Origin: Oscillospiraceae bacterium
Lineage (GTDB): Bacteria; Bacillota; Clostridia; Oscillospirales; CAG-272
NCBI GenBank assembly: GCA_015063385.1
Contig: SVUG01000002.1
Coordinates: 1-64,000, forward strand
Length of the DNA stretch: 64,000 bases
Direction of reading: 5' to 3'
Shown here: positions 52,813-60,589 of the stretch, piece by piece
Numbering within the stretch: the first letter of the stretch is position 1
How the letters are laid out: each line of letters begins with the position of its first letter
Notes under the pieces: generated by a model
Seen by the model: the letters and a program-made list of their open reading frames with translations, nothing else
Databases searched by the model: none
What the model was told of the DNA's origin: nothing
Translations under genes and position numbers: made by a program

Positions 52813-52961
52813 TTCTATATCCTTTCGTTTTTGATTTCATTCTATCACAGATTTTCACGCCTGTAAGTATGGTTTGGGGTAAAAAAATCGGGTGCGAGGG
52901 TTGTCGAATTTGTGAAATATCACCAAAGGCAGAGGACGGACAAAAATATTTACTCTGACAC

Positions 52962-52990
52962 TTGATTTGAGTGGGAAACTGTGGTACAAT
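52962..52990 (+). promoter_or_regulatory. Promoter of the HAD nucleotidase-like gene
   Basis: TTGATT (52962-52967), 17 bp, TACAAT (52985-52990), 31 bp before ATG 53021. Confidence 0.65.
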
Positions 52991-53020
52991 ATTCCTGTTG
53001 AATTTTTTGGAGAAATTTGT

Positions 53021-53713
53021 ATGATAAAAACGGTTTTTTTGGACCTTGACGACACTATACTCGACTTTCAGCTTGCCGAGCATAAGGCAATACGCTCAGC
53101 ACTCGCTGAGGTTGGAGTCGAGCCGACCGACGAGGTTGTGGCAAGATATATTGAGATAAATCGCTCCTGCTGGGCGGCGCTCGAACGCGGAGAGCTTACG
53201 CGCGAGGTAGTGCTCACGCGGCGCTTTGAGCTGCTTTTTGCCGAGCTTTCGCTCGATATTTCACCCGCAGGGACGCAGAAAATTTATGCCGAGCGCCTTG
53301 GCAGCTTCCACGACTTTCTGCCGGGAGGCAAGGAGCTGCTCGATGAGCTTTACGCATCGGGAAAATACAACCTTTACCTCGCCACCAACGGCATTTATAA
53401 GGTTCAAGCGCCCAGAATTGAGGCGTCGGGAATTTCGAAGTATTTTAAGGACATTTTCATATCAGAGAAGCTCGGCTACAATAAGCCCTCGCGTGAGTTC
53501 TTCGAGAGGTGCGCCGAGAAAATTGAGGGGTATAACCCTAAAGAAGCAATTATCGTCGGGGACAGTCTGTCATCGGATATTCAAGGCGGAATTAACGCAG
53601 GAATTCTGACCTGCCATTTCAACCCCAAAAGCACCCCATACACGAGTATAAAACCCGATTACAAAATAAATAAGCTCTCGGAGCTACTACCGCTTCTTGA
53701 GAGCATAGAATGA
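53021..53713 (+). CDS. HAD-superfamily nucleotidase-like hydrolase (YjjG type)
   Basis: The start is set at ATG 53021 (MIKTVFLDLDDTILDF) with TTGGAGAAA upstream; the ORF track start lies within the promoter. The 230 residues have HAD motif I FLDLDDTILDF, motif II LYLATNG, Lys in KLGYNKPSREFF (motif III) and motif IV IIVGDSLSSDIQGG. YjjG-type enzymes remove phosphate from non-canonical or damaged pyrimidine nucleotides. Here that is by similarity of the motif spacing only. It lies 9 bp before the PLP enzyme gene. Confidence 0.82.
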   Translation: MIKTVFLDLDDTILDFQLAEHKAIRSALAEVGVEPTDEVVARYIEINRSCWAALERGELTREVVLTRRFELLFAELSLDISPAGTQKIYAERLGSFHDFLPGGKELLDELYASGKYNLYLATNGIYKVQAPRIEASGISKYFKDIFISEKLGYNKPSREFFERCAEKIEGYNPKEAIIVGDSLSSDIQGGINAGILTCHFNPKSTPYTSIKPDYKINKLSELLPLLESIE

Positions 53714-53722
53714 GGAAAATAT

Positions 53723-54982
53723 ATGTATTACGGATACAAAATCAGTGACGAAACTGCCGCTCTTGCACGCAGAGCAGAGGCAGATTGTAAAGAAATATTT
53801 GCAAAAATTGACGAAAACGCACTTATTTGCTCGGCAAAGGTGCTCACGGCTTTCCAGGAATGCAACGTATCCACAGCCGACTTTATTGAGGTGACGGGCT
53901 ACGGATTTACCGACTCCGGCAGAGATAAGCTGGAACAGGTTTACGCCCACGTATTCGGTGCGGAGGACGCCCTCGTCAGACCGCAGCTTATGTCGGGAAC
54001 GCACGCGCTGTGGGTGACTCTCGGAGGACTGCTCAAGCCCTCTGACACCCTCGTTTACATTACGGGTACTCCCTACGACACGCTCCAGACGGTTATCGGC
54101 ATCACGGGCGGCAGCCGCAACTCGCTTATGTCCTACGGGGTAAAGTACGAGGAGATTGACCTTCTTTCCGGAAAATTTGATATTGAGGCGATAAAGGAAA
54201 GATTCTCAAAATCCTTCGTCAAGGTTGCTGCAATTCAGCGCAGCCGCGGCTACGCGCAGAGAAAGAGCCTGACTATCGACGAGATTGCCGAGGCTATAGA
54301 GGCAATCAAGGAGGTTTCTCCCGACACGGTGGTTATGGTTGACAACTGCTACGGCGAGTTCACCGAGGACCGCGAGCCTAGCGAGGTTGGTGCTGACGTG
54401 TTCGTCGGCTCGATGATGAAGAATCTCGGTGCGGGCTTTGCCGTCAGCGGCGCTTACTGCGTAGGTAAAAAGGCGGTTATCGAGGACATTGCCGAGAGGC
54501 TCACCGCACCCTGCATCGGCAAGGAGCTTGGCGCGAACTTCAACCAGCTTGCCTCCTTCTTCAAGGGCTTCTTTATGGCGCCCTCGTGCGTGGCATCTAC
54601 GCTTAAATCAATGGTATTTGCCGCGAGAATGCTGGAGCTTGCAGGCTTTGAGGAGGTCAGCCCCCGCTACGACGAGAAGCGCACCGACATCGTACAGACC
54701 GTGAATCTGCACTCGGCAGACAGACTTATTAAGTTCTGCGTCGGTATTCAAAAGGGCTCGCCCGTCGAGGCGTATTGCACCCCCGAGCCCGGAGATATGC
54801 CAGGCTACGAGCACCCCGAAATTATGGCGGCAGGCACTTTTATCACGGGTGCGACCAACGAGCTCTCCTGCGACGGCCCGATTCTTCCGCCCTATACCGC
54901 GTATATGCAAGGCGGCCTCACCTACGAGTACGGCAAGCTCGGCGTTATGAAGGCAATCGACATGATGCTTGACCGTTCTTAA
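53723..54982 (+). CDS. PLP-dependent methionine gamma-lyase family / aluminium-resistance (YnbB) protein
   Basis: A 419-residue fold-type I PLP enzyme. Signature text: IEVTGYGFTDSGRDKLEQVYAHVFGAEDALVRPQLMSGTHAL, then VVMVDNCYGEFTE with the cofactor Asp, and SMMKNLGAGFAVSGAY with the Lys that would bind PLP. This family is often called aluminium resistance protein or YnbB, and its physiological reaction is not established. Length is normal. GAGGAAA precedes the ATG, 9 bp after the HAD gene. The last 24 codons and following sequence are repeated twice more downstream (54911-55224), so the present stop codon may follow a recent duplication. Confidence 0.86.
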   Translation: MYYGYKISDETAALARRAEADCKEIFAKIDENALICSAKVLTAFQECNVSTADFIEVTGYGFTDSGRDKLEQVYAHVFGAEDALVRPQLMSGTHALWVTLGGLLKPSDTLVYITGTPYDTLQTVIGITGGSRNSLMSYGVKYEEIDLLSGKFDIEAIKERFSKSFVKVAAIQRSRGYAQRKSLTIDEIAEAIEAIKEVSPDTVVMVDNCYGEFTEDREPSEVGADVFVGSMMKNLGAGFAVSGAYCVGKKAVIEDIAERLTAPCIGKELGANFNQLASFFKGFFMAPSCVASTLKSMVFAARMLELAGFEEVSPRYDEKRTDIVQTVNLHSADRLIKFCVGIQKGSPVEAYCTPEPGDMPGYEHPEIMAAGTFITGATNELSCDGPILPPYTAYMQGGLTYEYGKLGVMKAIDMMLDRS

Positions 54983-55224
54983 CCCCCCTCTCACCCACTA
55001 ACGCGGGAGTTCTCCCCCACGGAGAGCCTTTGGCGGCCTCACCTACGAGTACGGCAAGCTCGGTGTTATGAAGGCAATCGACATGATGCTTGACCGTTCT
55101 TAACCCCCCTCTCACCCACTAACGTGGGAGCTCTCCCCCACGGAGAGCCTTTGGCGGCCTCACCTACGAGTACGGCAAGCTCGGCGTTATGAGAGCAATC
55201 GACATGATGCTTGATAGAGGGTAA
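54911..55224 (+). repeat. 121-bp tandem repeat containing the 3' end of the PLP gene
   Basis: Copies start at 54911, 55032 and 55153 with period 121. The first is the native gene end (GGLTYEYGKLGVMKAIDMMLDRS-stop) plus an intergenic hairpin-like stretch (CCCCCTCTCACCCACTAACG...GGAGAGCC). The second repeats it almost exactly. The third stops after the coding part and ends LDRG-stop, which may be the original gene end. The period is not a multiple of three, so the later copies are not in frame with the gene. Confidence 0.92.
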
Positions 55225-55263
55225 ATTAGAGATTCGAAATCAAGATACGCAAATACTCCTTAT

Positions 55264-55287
55264 GCGCTCCGACTCGCTCGGAGCGCC
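55264..55287 (+). terminator. Terminator after the PLP gene region
   Basis: GCGCTCCGA-CTCGC-TCGGAGCGC followed by CTTTTAA. Confidence 0.75.
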
Positions 55288-55347
55288 TTTTAATTTAATT
55301 GAAAATTAAAAGGCTTCTAGCAGTCTGTAAACTTTCATCTAAACATC

Positions 55348-55398
55348 TAATAACAATTATTAAAAAGAATTGACACCGACTTCGACAAGTGCTATAAT
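55348..55398 (+). promoter_or_regulatory. Consensus promoter with an upstream Fur-like palindrome
   Basis: TTGACA (55370-55375), 17 bp, TATAAT (55393-55398). Immediately upstream lies TAATAACAATTATTA (55348-55362), a palindrome that matches 11 of 14 positions of the 7-1-7 Fur consensus. It would serve the operon starting at 55824. Confidence 0.65.
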
Positions 55399-55781
55399 AA
55401 TGGTTATAGAATGTAGAAAAGGCTCAGAAGCCTTTTCACGGCTGAAAATCAGCCGTAGCAAAAAGCAAAGAATAGCTTTTTGCCGCTATATCATTGCAAC
55501 AGAAATCGACAAGTTTCTTTTTTGAAGCTTGTTAGCAAATCAAAGATTTGCCGTCGAAATTCACGAATTTCGACCTTCGATTGTCGTTATAATGGTTATA
55601 GAATGTAGAAAAGGCTCGGAAGCCTTTTCACGGCTGAAAATCAGCCGTAGCAAAAAGCAAAGAATAGCTTTTTGCCACTATATCATTGCAACAGAAATCG
55701 ACAAGTTTCTTTTTTGAAACTTGTTGGCAAATCAAAGATTTGCCGTCGAAATTCACGAATTTCGACTTTCGATTGTCGTTA
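55398..55781 (+). repeat. Tandem 192-bp direct repeat in the leader of the Zrm-like operon
   Basis: Two copies (55398-55589 and 55590-55781) are nearly identical. Each contains about six consecutive self-complementary segments, including AAAAGGCTC-AGAAGCCTTTT, ACGGCTGAAAATCAGCCGT and CGTCGAAATTCACGAATTTCGAC. The leader would be about 420 nt of structured RNA. No protein is convincing in the ORF-track lines that cross it. Confidence 0.9.
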
Positions 55782-55823
55782 TTATTACATAGTTCGAAAA
55801 AACAAGAAAGGGAGGTAAAACGT

Positions 55824-56108
55824 ATGAATAACCAAAAATTCAGGCGGCTGCTTGCATTTATATGCATTTTGCTCATGATCGTTTATGCCTCTGCATTGTT
55901 GTTGCCTCATTCACACGAAAATGGAGATGAGCATTGTGTGATCTGTGCACTTATCAAAGTGACAGGCGGCATTTCGGCGGCGACCGGACTCTATTTCCTT
56001 TTCTCCTTCAGAGAAGCGAGCCCTTATCGTTGCTTCGACCCCTTCCACGATGCGCTAATACTGCACGACAGTGCGCCTGTTTGGCTAAAAGTGAAGCTTT
56101 CGGATTAA
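55824..56108 (+). CDS. Small His/Cys-rich membrane-anchored protein
   Basis: The start is set at ATG 55824 with AAGGGAGGT upstream. The 94-residue protein begins with a basic segment and a membrane helix (about residues 8-28) and then carries PHSHENGDEHCVICALIK, a dense His/Cys group that could bind zinc or another metal, followed by a second hydrophobic segment. This resembles the small HxHxxxxHCxxC proteins (DUF2946-like) found near metal transporters. It is the first gene of a four-gene run with a MacB-type ATPase, a permease and a lipoprotein; a metal-binding role on the outer face is inferred. Confidence 0.7.
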   Translation: MNNQKFRRLLAFICILLMIVYASALLLPHSHENGDEHCVICALIKVTGGISAATGLYFLFSFREASPYRCFDPFHDALILHDSAPVWLKVKLSD

Positions 56109-56156
56109 ATTTCGCCCTTTTCTCAAAGCGAAGTTTAATAACGAAAGGAAATAAAA

Positions 56157-56825
56157 ATGATAGAAATTAAAAATCTCGGTAAGCAATTTCAAAACGAAAC
56201 CGAAATTGAGTATCGGGATATGATCTTTGAAAACGGAAAGTCCTATATGCTGCTTGGTGCTTCAGGCTGCGGAAAGTCGACTTTGCTTAATATGATTGCA
56301 GGAATTATCTCTCCCACCAGTGGCGAGATTTTCATCGACGGTGTGAATATGAGTGCCTCACATCAAAAAGAAAAGGATCGCTTCAGAATCGAGAAAATCG
56401 GATATATCTTCCAGGATTTCAAGCTGATAAACGATATGACGGTTGCCGACAATATCGGAATTTTGCGCCTTGAGGGTGTAGACGTATCGGAAATGGATAG
56501 CATTCTCTCAAATCTCGGCATTCTCGAAAAAAAGAACGCTAAAATCAAGCACCTCTCGGGCGGTCAGAAGCAGAGAGTTGCTATCGCGCGTGCGCTAGTC
56601 AAGAATCCCGACATAATTCTTGCCGACGAGCCGACAGGCAACCTTAATTTCACCATCGGCGAGCTGGTTATCGGCGAGCTGACGAGAATTTCAAAGGGTA
56701 AAACTCTTATTGCCGTGACTCACGATGACAGACTCGCGAAATACTTCGACGTAGTTGTAGATATGAACGAGGTGACCGGCGGAATGCGTGACGTGATAAA
56801 CGAAAAGGAGGGTGAGTTATGCTAA
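56157..56825 (+). CDS. MacB/LolD-type ABC transporter ATPase
   Basis: A 222-residue protein with AAAGGAAA before the ATG. Motifs: Walker A GASGCGKST (residues 38-46), Q-loop GYIFQDFKLI, signature [15 protein letters not shown], Walker B IILADEPTGNLN, switch His in AVTHDD. The DEPTGNL form is typical of the LolD/MacB/FtsE group, which powers mechanical transfer by FtsX-type permeases instead of ordinary import. It overlaps the permease gene by 7 bp. With the His-rich neighbours it probably works in a metal-related system. Confidence 0.9.
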   Translation: MIEIKNLGKQFQNETEIEYRDMIFENGKSYMLLGASGCGKSTLLNMIAGIISPTSGEIFIDGVNMSASHQKEKDRFRIEKIGYIFQDFKLINDMTVADNIGILRLEGVDVSEMDSILSNLGILEKKNAKIKHLSGGQKQRVAIARALVKNPDIILADEPTGNLNFTIGELVIGELTRISKGKTLIAVTHDDRLAKYFDVVVDMNEVTGGMRDVINEKEGELC

Positions 56826-58015
56826 AATTTGCTCTCAAAAATATGGCTATCAAAAAGGTTCAAATCATTTTGATTGTGCTTTCCATAGTAATTTCCGCAG
56901 GTATCGGCGTTCTCGCCTTCAACGTGGCGACACAGGTCGACGAGGGCATCACAAGCAATGCGGGATACTATTCGGTTATCATAGGACCGGCAGGCAGTAA
57001 TACTCAGCTCGCGATGAACTCAATGTACTTCACCGACTCGCCCGTCGGCACTATTCCATACTCCGTCGCAGGCTCTTTGCAGCAGGATTCGCGCGTAACG
57101 AGTGTCATTCCCTTCGCTATGGCGGATAACTACAACGGCTACGGCGTGGTCGGCACTACTCCCGATTATCTCAACAGTAAGGAGATAGCAAGCGGTGAAA
57201 TGTTCGAGCTCGGTGGCAGTATGCAGGCGGTTATCGGCTCAAATATTGCAAAGTATAACGACCTAAAAGTCGGCGACCTGATTTACACAAGTCACTCGAC
57301 AGCCAGCACTGAAACGCACGCCGAGGGCATCACAGTAGTGGGAATCCTCAAAGAAAGTCACTCGGCATTTGACAACATAGTATTCACACAGCTCAAGACC
57401 CTTTGGGATATGCACGATCACGGTGAGCACGAAGAAGGCGGGGAGCATCAGCATACCCACGGTACAGTCTGTGCTATACTTATAAATACTAAAAACCCCG
57501 GCTACGCAATGCAGCTCGTTAATGAATACGACGGCAAGATTATAACCGAGAAGGACGGCGACAGCTACACCCTGCAGGCAATCGAGCCGATGAGCGTGGT
57601 GCGTGACGTGCTGAACGATGCAGATGATACGAAATATATCGTATTCGTGCTTTGTGCAGTTATTCTCGTTATGAATATAATGATAATTTCGATTATCACC
57701 CTGCTCAATATGTATCATTCGGCAAAGGAAATTTCTCTGATGCGACTGATAGGTATAAGCATGAAAAAAATAAATCTGCTCTACATTATTCAGAACAGCA
57801 TTATGGGACTTGCTTCGGTGCTTTTAGCATTCGGAGTATCGAGAATCTGTATGATTCTAATGAACGATTACGTCGAGTCCATGGGTGTGGTTCTCAATAT
57901 GTCAAAAGTTTATCCTGCTGAATTTATTATTCTCCTTGCAGTATTTACGATTAGCGTTCTGCCCACTGTAATCTGGACATTCACTATGTCGAGAAAGGAT
58001 AGCATTTCGGATTAA
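56819..58015 (+). CDS. FtsX/MacB-type permease with a His-rich extracellular loop
   Basis: A 398-residue membrane protein with GGAGGGTGA before the ATG. One helix lies at the N-terminus (about 13-35) and three at the C-terminus (about 265-395), with a large external domain between, the MacB plan. The external domain contains HDHGEHEEGGEHQHTHGTV (around residue 200), a strong candidate zinc-binding site. The C-terminal region has the FtsX-type ISLMRLIGISMKKINLLYIIQNSIMG. It works with the ATPase encoded upstream. The His-rich loop and the surrounding genes point to metal sensing or metal-linked export or lipoprotein handling. Confidence 0.85.
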   Translation: MLKFALKNMAIKKVQIILIVLSIVISAGIGVLAFNVATQVDEGITSNAGYYSVIIGPAGSNTQLAMNSMYFTDSPVGTIPYSVAGSLQQDSRVTSVIPFAMADNYNGYGVVGTTPDYLNSKEIASGEMFELGGSMQAVIGSNIAKYNDLKVGDLIYTSHSTASTETHAEGITVVGILKESHSAFDNIVFTQLKTLWDMHDHGEHEEGGEHQHTHGTVCAILINTKNPGYAMQLVNEYDGKIITEKDGDSYTLQAIEPMSVVRDVLNDADDTKYIVFVLCAVILVMNIMIISIITLLNMYHSAKEISLMRLIGISMKKINLLYIIQNSIMGLASVLLAFGVSRICMILMNDYVESMGVVLNMSKVYPAEFIILLAVFTISVLPTVIWTFTMSRKDSISD

Positions 58016-58019
58016 AGAT

Positions 58020-58988
58020 ATGAGAATGCAAACTAAACTTTTCAAAATTGCACTTTTTGCGTTGATTTTGGCAATGATACTTTCTCCGCTCTGCTCCTGC
58101 GGCAAGAAGAACGATGATAATTCCGACGCCATAAAGCTGAGCTTCAAGGCCTCGGCAAGCTATGATTATCTAAAGAGCATTGACGGCAGCAAGGTCACGA
58201 TAAGCGGATATATGGCTACGAGCTCACCGGTTGACGGCTCGTTCATGTTCCTTATGAATCTGCCGTATCAGAACTGTCCCTTCTGTGTTCCAAACACCTC
58301 CGAGCTTTCCAATACTATGGAAATCTATCCAAAAAAGGATGAGAGCTTTGGCTACACCTCACAGGCTATCAAGGTTGTCGGCACTCTGGAGGTCGCAGAT
58401 AACCCTGACGAGCCGTTCACCGATATGTACGGCTATGAATTTTCCTTTAAAATAGTTGATGCTACATACACGGTTATCAAGGCGGAGGAGCTTTCAGCCG
58501 ATCTCGCACTATGGCAGAAAATCGCAGAGGCCGACGTGGTTAATGACATTTATAAGATGTACGATTACGTCAACTTCCTCTGCTCTTGGAACACCTACTA
58601 CGTCAACAGCTATACCGATGCTGACGGCACGGTAATCCCCGGATATTACGTCTGGCCAAGCGCTGCAAAGAATTATATTTACACCGACGGTGCGCAGTTC
58701 AATTACGGCTACAAGGACGGCTACTTTGACTCTATCGTGAAGAAGATTGAGTCGATAGATAAGACCGCCTTTGCTGACCTCGTTTCGAACGTGCGCAAGG
58801 CGGAGGAGCTATCCAAGAAGGCTCTCGCCGAGCTGGAAGCCGGAAATTATACGAGCGAGTTTAAATATATTGAGATGTTCGGAAGAGAGGACTACGTTTA
58901 CACATTGGATAAAGGTGCGGAGCTGAAATCAGAGATGAATCAGATTTATATCGAATTTTCTATCTGGCTTGGCAGCTATGAAATGTAA
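58020..58988 (+). CDS. Lipoprotein with DUF3299-like segment
   Basis: A 322-residue protein. The N-terminus MRMQTKLFKIALFALILAMILSPLCSC is a lipoprotein signal with Cys at about residue 27. Residues 50-120 (LKSIDGSKVTISGYMATSSPVDGSFMFLMNLPYQNCPFCVPN) match the pattern of DUF3299 proteins: a V-x-I-x-GYM, a phi-L-x-x-PY, then a Cys-containing turn. In Gram-negatives such proteins accompany MacB-type ABC genes in zinc-regulated operons. The rest is helix-rich and unknown. It begins 4 bp after the permease stop, which supports one operon. A terminator follows at 59008. Function inferred from context. Confidence 0.7.
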   Translation: MRMQTKLFKIALFALILAMILSPLCSCGKKNDDNSDAIKLSFKASASYDYLKSIDGSKVTISGYMATSSPVDGSFMFLMNLPYQNCPFCVPNTSELSNTMEIYPKKDESFGYTSQAIKVVGTLEVADNPDEPFTDMYGYEFSFKIVDATYTVIKAEELSADLALWQKIAEADVVNDIYKMYDYVNFLCSWNTYYVNSYTDADGTVIPGYYVWPSAAKNYIYTDGAQFNYGYKDGYFDSIVKKIESIDKTAFADLVSNVRKAEELSKKALAELEAGNYTSEFKYIEMFGREDYVYTLDKGAELKSEMNQIYIEFSIWLGSYEM

Positions 58989-59007
58989 TCTTAAATTTAA
59001 TACAAGC

Positions 59008-59037
59008 GGTGCGCTCGTTTCGGGCGCACCTGTTTTT
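59008..59037 (+). terminator. Terminator of the Zrm-like operon
   Basis: GGTGCGCTC-loop-GGGCGCACC stem followed by TGTTTTTTT, 20 bp after the lipoprotein stop. Confidence 0.8.
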
Positions 59038-59073
59038 TTGAAATAATTTGAAACCGGAAATTTGAAATTTTTA

Positions 59074-59102
59074 TTGACAAACTGACACAGCGGTGTTATA
59101 AT
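59074..59102 (+). promoter_or_regulatory. Promoter of the TPP riboswitch-thiT unit
   Basis: TTGACA (59074-59079), 17 bp, TATAAT (59097-59102). Confidence 0.8.
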
Positions 59103-59123
59103 AGTGACGAACCGAACAGAATA

Positions 59124-59212
59124 TACATCAGGGGTGCGTTAAGCTGAGATGATGCCTTGCATCAAACCCTTTAACCTGATACGGATAATGCCGTCGTAGG
59201 AAGAATGGATTT
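59124..59212 (+). ncRNA. TPP riboswitch (THI element)
   Basis: The conserved strings are GGGGTGC, GCTGAGATGATG, ACCCTTTAACCTGATACGGATAATGCCGTCGTAGGAA. They match the thiamine diphosphate aptamer. It precedes a terminator and then thiT, giving repression of thiamine uptake when TPP is high. Confidence 0.95.
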
Positions 59213-59230
59213 TGGTACTAACCTTTAGTC

Positions 59231-59266
59231 TACCGCGCGGATGTGTTTATCTGCGCGGTATTTTTT
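59231..59266 (+). terminator. Expression-platform terminator of the TPP riboswitch
   Basis: TACCGCGC-loop-GCGCGGTA stem followed by TTTTTT, just after the aptamer. Confidence 0.85.
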
Positions 59267-59288
59267 GTTGCAGCTTCTTCAGCTGCAA

Positions 59289-59553
59289 GCCGTAAGGGCA
59301 TCGAACTCGCAAGCCGCACGGCGAATAAATTTTAGCATCTTTTCCGGTATTTTGCCTCCCAGAGTCCGCACTCGACTTCGGCAAAATCCAAAAAAATTTA
59401 TTCACCGTGTGGTGCGAAGCAGTTTTGAGAGAATAAATTTTTTCATAGACAAGTCAATTTTTTCGCAGAATATGCGGATATTTCAGAAAAAATCGACGAC
59501 GTATAGGAGAAAATTTATCTTTCAAAACCTTGTTAGTTTGATTCCCTTACGGC
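59289..59553. mobile_element. MITE-like element between the TPP riboswitch and thiT
   Basis: The left end GCCGTAAGGGCATCGAAC (59289-59306) matches the reverse complement of the right end (gccgtaagggaatcaaac, read from 59553 back) at about 18 of 22 positions. A further ATAAATTTT pair occurs near each end. The 265-bp element has no ORF of interest and no obvious target duplication. It lies in the thiT leader. Miniature inverted-repeat element is the best guess. Confidence 0.5.
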
Positions 59554-59569
59554 TAAAGGAGGAAACAAA

Positions 59570-60388
59570 ATGAAGAAACAAACTCTCGCACTCTGCGAGG
59601 CGGGTATTATGATTGCCCTCTCGACAGTGCTCGCAATGCTCAAGCTCATCGATATGCCCTACGGCGGCTCGGTGACCTTTGCACAAATGCTCCCAATACT
59701 TATTTTCGCCTACCGTCACGGCCCGAAATACGGTATGGGCGCGGCTCTTGCTGCTTCGATTATTCAGCTGCTGCTCGGTATGGAGAACTTCTCTTACCTG
59801 CCGCTCGTCACCTGGTATTCGGTGATAGTGCTTGCCCTGCTCGACTACGTCGTTGCCTACTCGGTGTTCGGCACGGTTGCCTTCTTTAAAAAGAAGCTCC
59901 CCTATAGACAGGCAATGATTACGGGCGCGCTCGTGGCGTCGGTCGTCAGATACGTCTGCCACGTCATCTCCGGCTTTACCGCCTGGACTGCCTTCGAGCT
60001 TCCAAGCGGTGCGGTGCTTGCCTACTCGTTCGGCTACAACGCGACCTATATGATTCCCGAAACTATCGTTCTCGTGGCGGCGGTAGCATATATCACCTCT
60101 GCGATAGATTTTGAAAAGGAAATTCCCGCACGCACGAAGGCGGTTGCAGGCGACGGCAGAATCGCGCTGATGAAGCTGCTCTCAGGCCTTGCCGTGCTTA
60201 TGGCAGTGCTGGTTGATACGGTGCTCGTGTTCTCAAAGCTTCAGGACGCAGAAAGCGGAGATTTCACTCTCTCAGGACTTGCCGAGGTAGATTGGCTCTC
60301 GTTCGCAATAGTGACCGTAGTATGCCTCGGTGCTGCAATTCTCTTGCGCGTGCTTAACAAAAGCAAGGCAGATATGGGCAAGAGATAA
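59570..60388 (+). CDS. thiT: Thiamine transporter ThiT (ECF S component) with extra helices
   Basis: A 272-residue membrane protein with AAAGGAGG before the ATG. The first 190 residues have the ThiT/YuaJ pattern: MKKQTLALCEAGIMIALSTVLAMLKLIDMPYGGSVTFAQMLPI, MGAALAASIIQLLLGM, then a region ending in ETIVL. ThiT binds thiamine and works with the shared EcfAA'T module, whose genes are not here. Usual ThiT proteins are about 190 residues; this one adds about 80 residues with two hydrophobic segments (LLSGLAVLMAVLVDTVL and IVTVVCLGAAILL). The TPP riboswitch upstream fits thiamine control. A bidirectional terminator follows. Confidence 0.9.
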   Translation: MKKQTLALCEAGIMIALSTVLAMLKLIDMPYGGSVTFAQMLPILIFAYRHGPKYGMGAALAASIIQLLLGMENFSYLPLVTWYSVIVLALLDYVVAYSVFGTVAFFKKKLPYRQAMITGALVASVVRYVCHVISGFTAWTAFELPSGAVLAYSFGYNATYMIPETIVLVAAVAYITSAIDFEKEIPARTKAVAGDGRIALMKLLSGLAVLMAVLVDTVLVFSKLQDAESGDFTLSGLAEVDWLSFAIVTVVCLGAAILLRVLNKSKADMGKR

Positions 60389-60440
60389 TAGCCTATTTGT
60401 AAATCACATTTTACATTTTAATACAAAATAAGCAAAAAAA

Positions 60441-60477
60441 CGCCTGTGCATCAGATTTGTGCACAGGCATTTTTTAT
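60441..60477. terminator. Bidirectional terminator between thiT and the exonuclease
   Basis: GCCTGTGCA-TCAGATTT-GTGCACAGGC flanked by AAAAAAA and TTTTTTA. Confidence 0.85.
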
Positions 60478-60479
60478 TC

Positions 60480-60589
60480 CGAAGCGTCGGAGCTTCGAGC
60501 AACTATTCCGCGTGTATTTCGACTTTAATGAATTATTCCGCAGGAGCTGCGGCTTTGATAGATATTCCGCGTGTTGCGGCTTCGATGGA
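60480..60589. repeat. Degenerate 27-33-bp repeats behind the exonuclease gene
   Basis: On the minus strand, after the stop, four to five units of the type AAAGCCGCAGCTCCTGCGGAATAATTCATT follow each other with decreasing match to the last codons of the gene (GCCGCAGCCCCTGCGGAATAA). This looks like tandem duplication of the gene end and its decay. Confidence 0.65.

Noticed and set aside
55529-55876. Small ORFs in the duplicated leader (55529-55717 and 55628-55876)
   Set aside because: They translate the repeated hairpins; frames differ between copies and no start site is credible.
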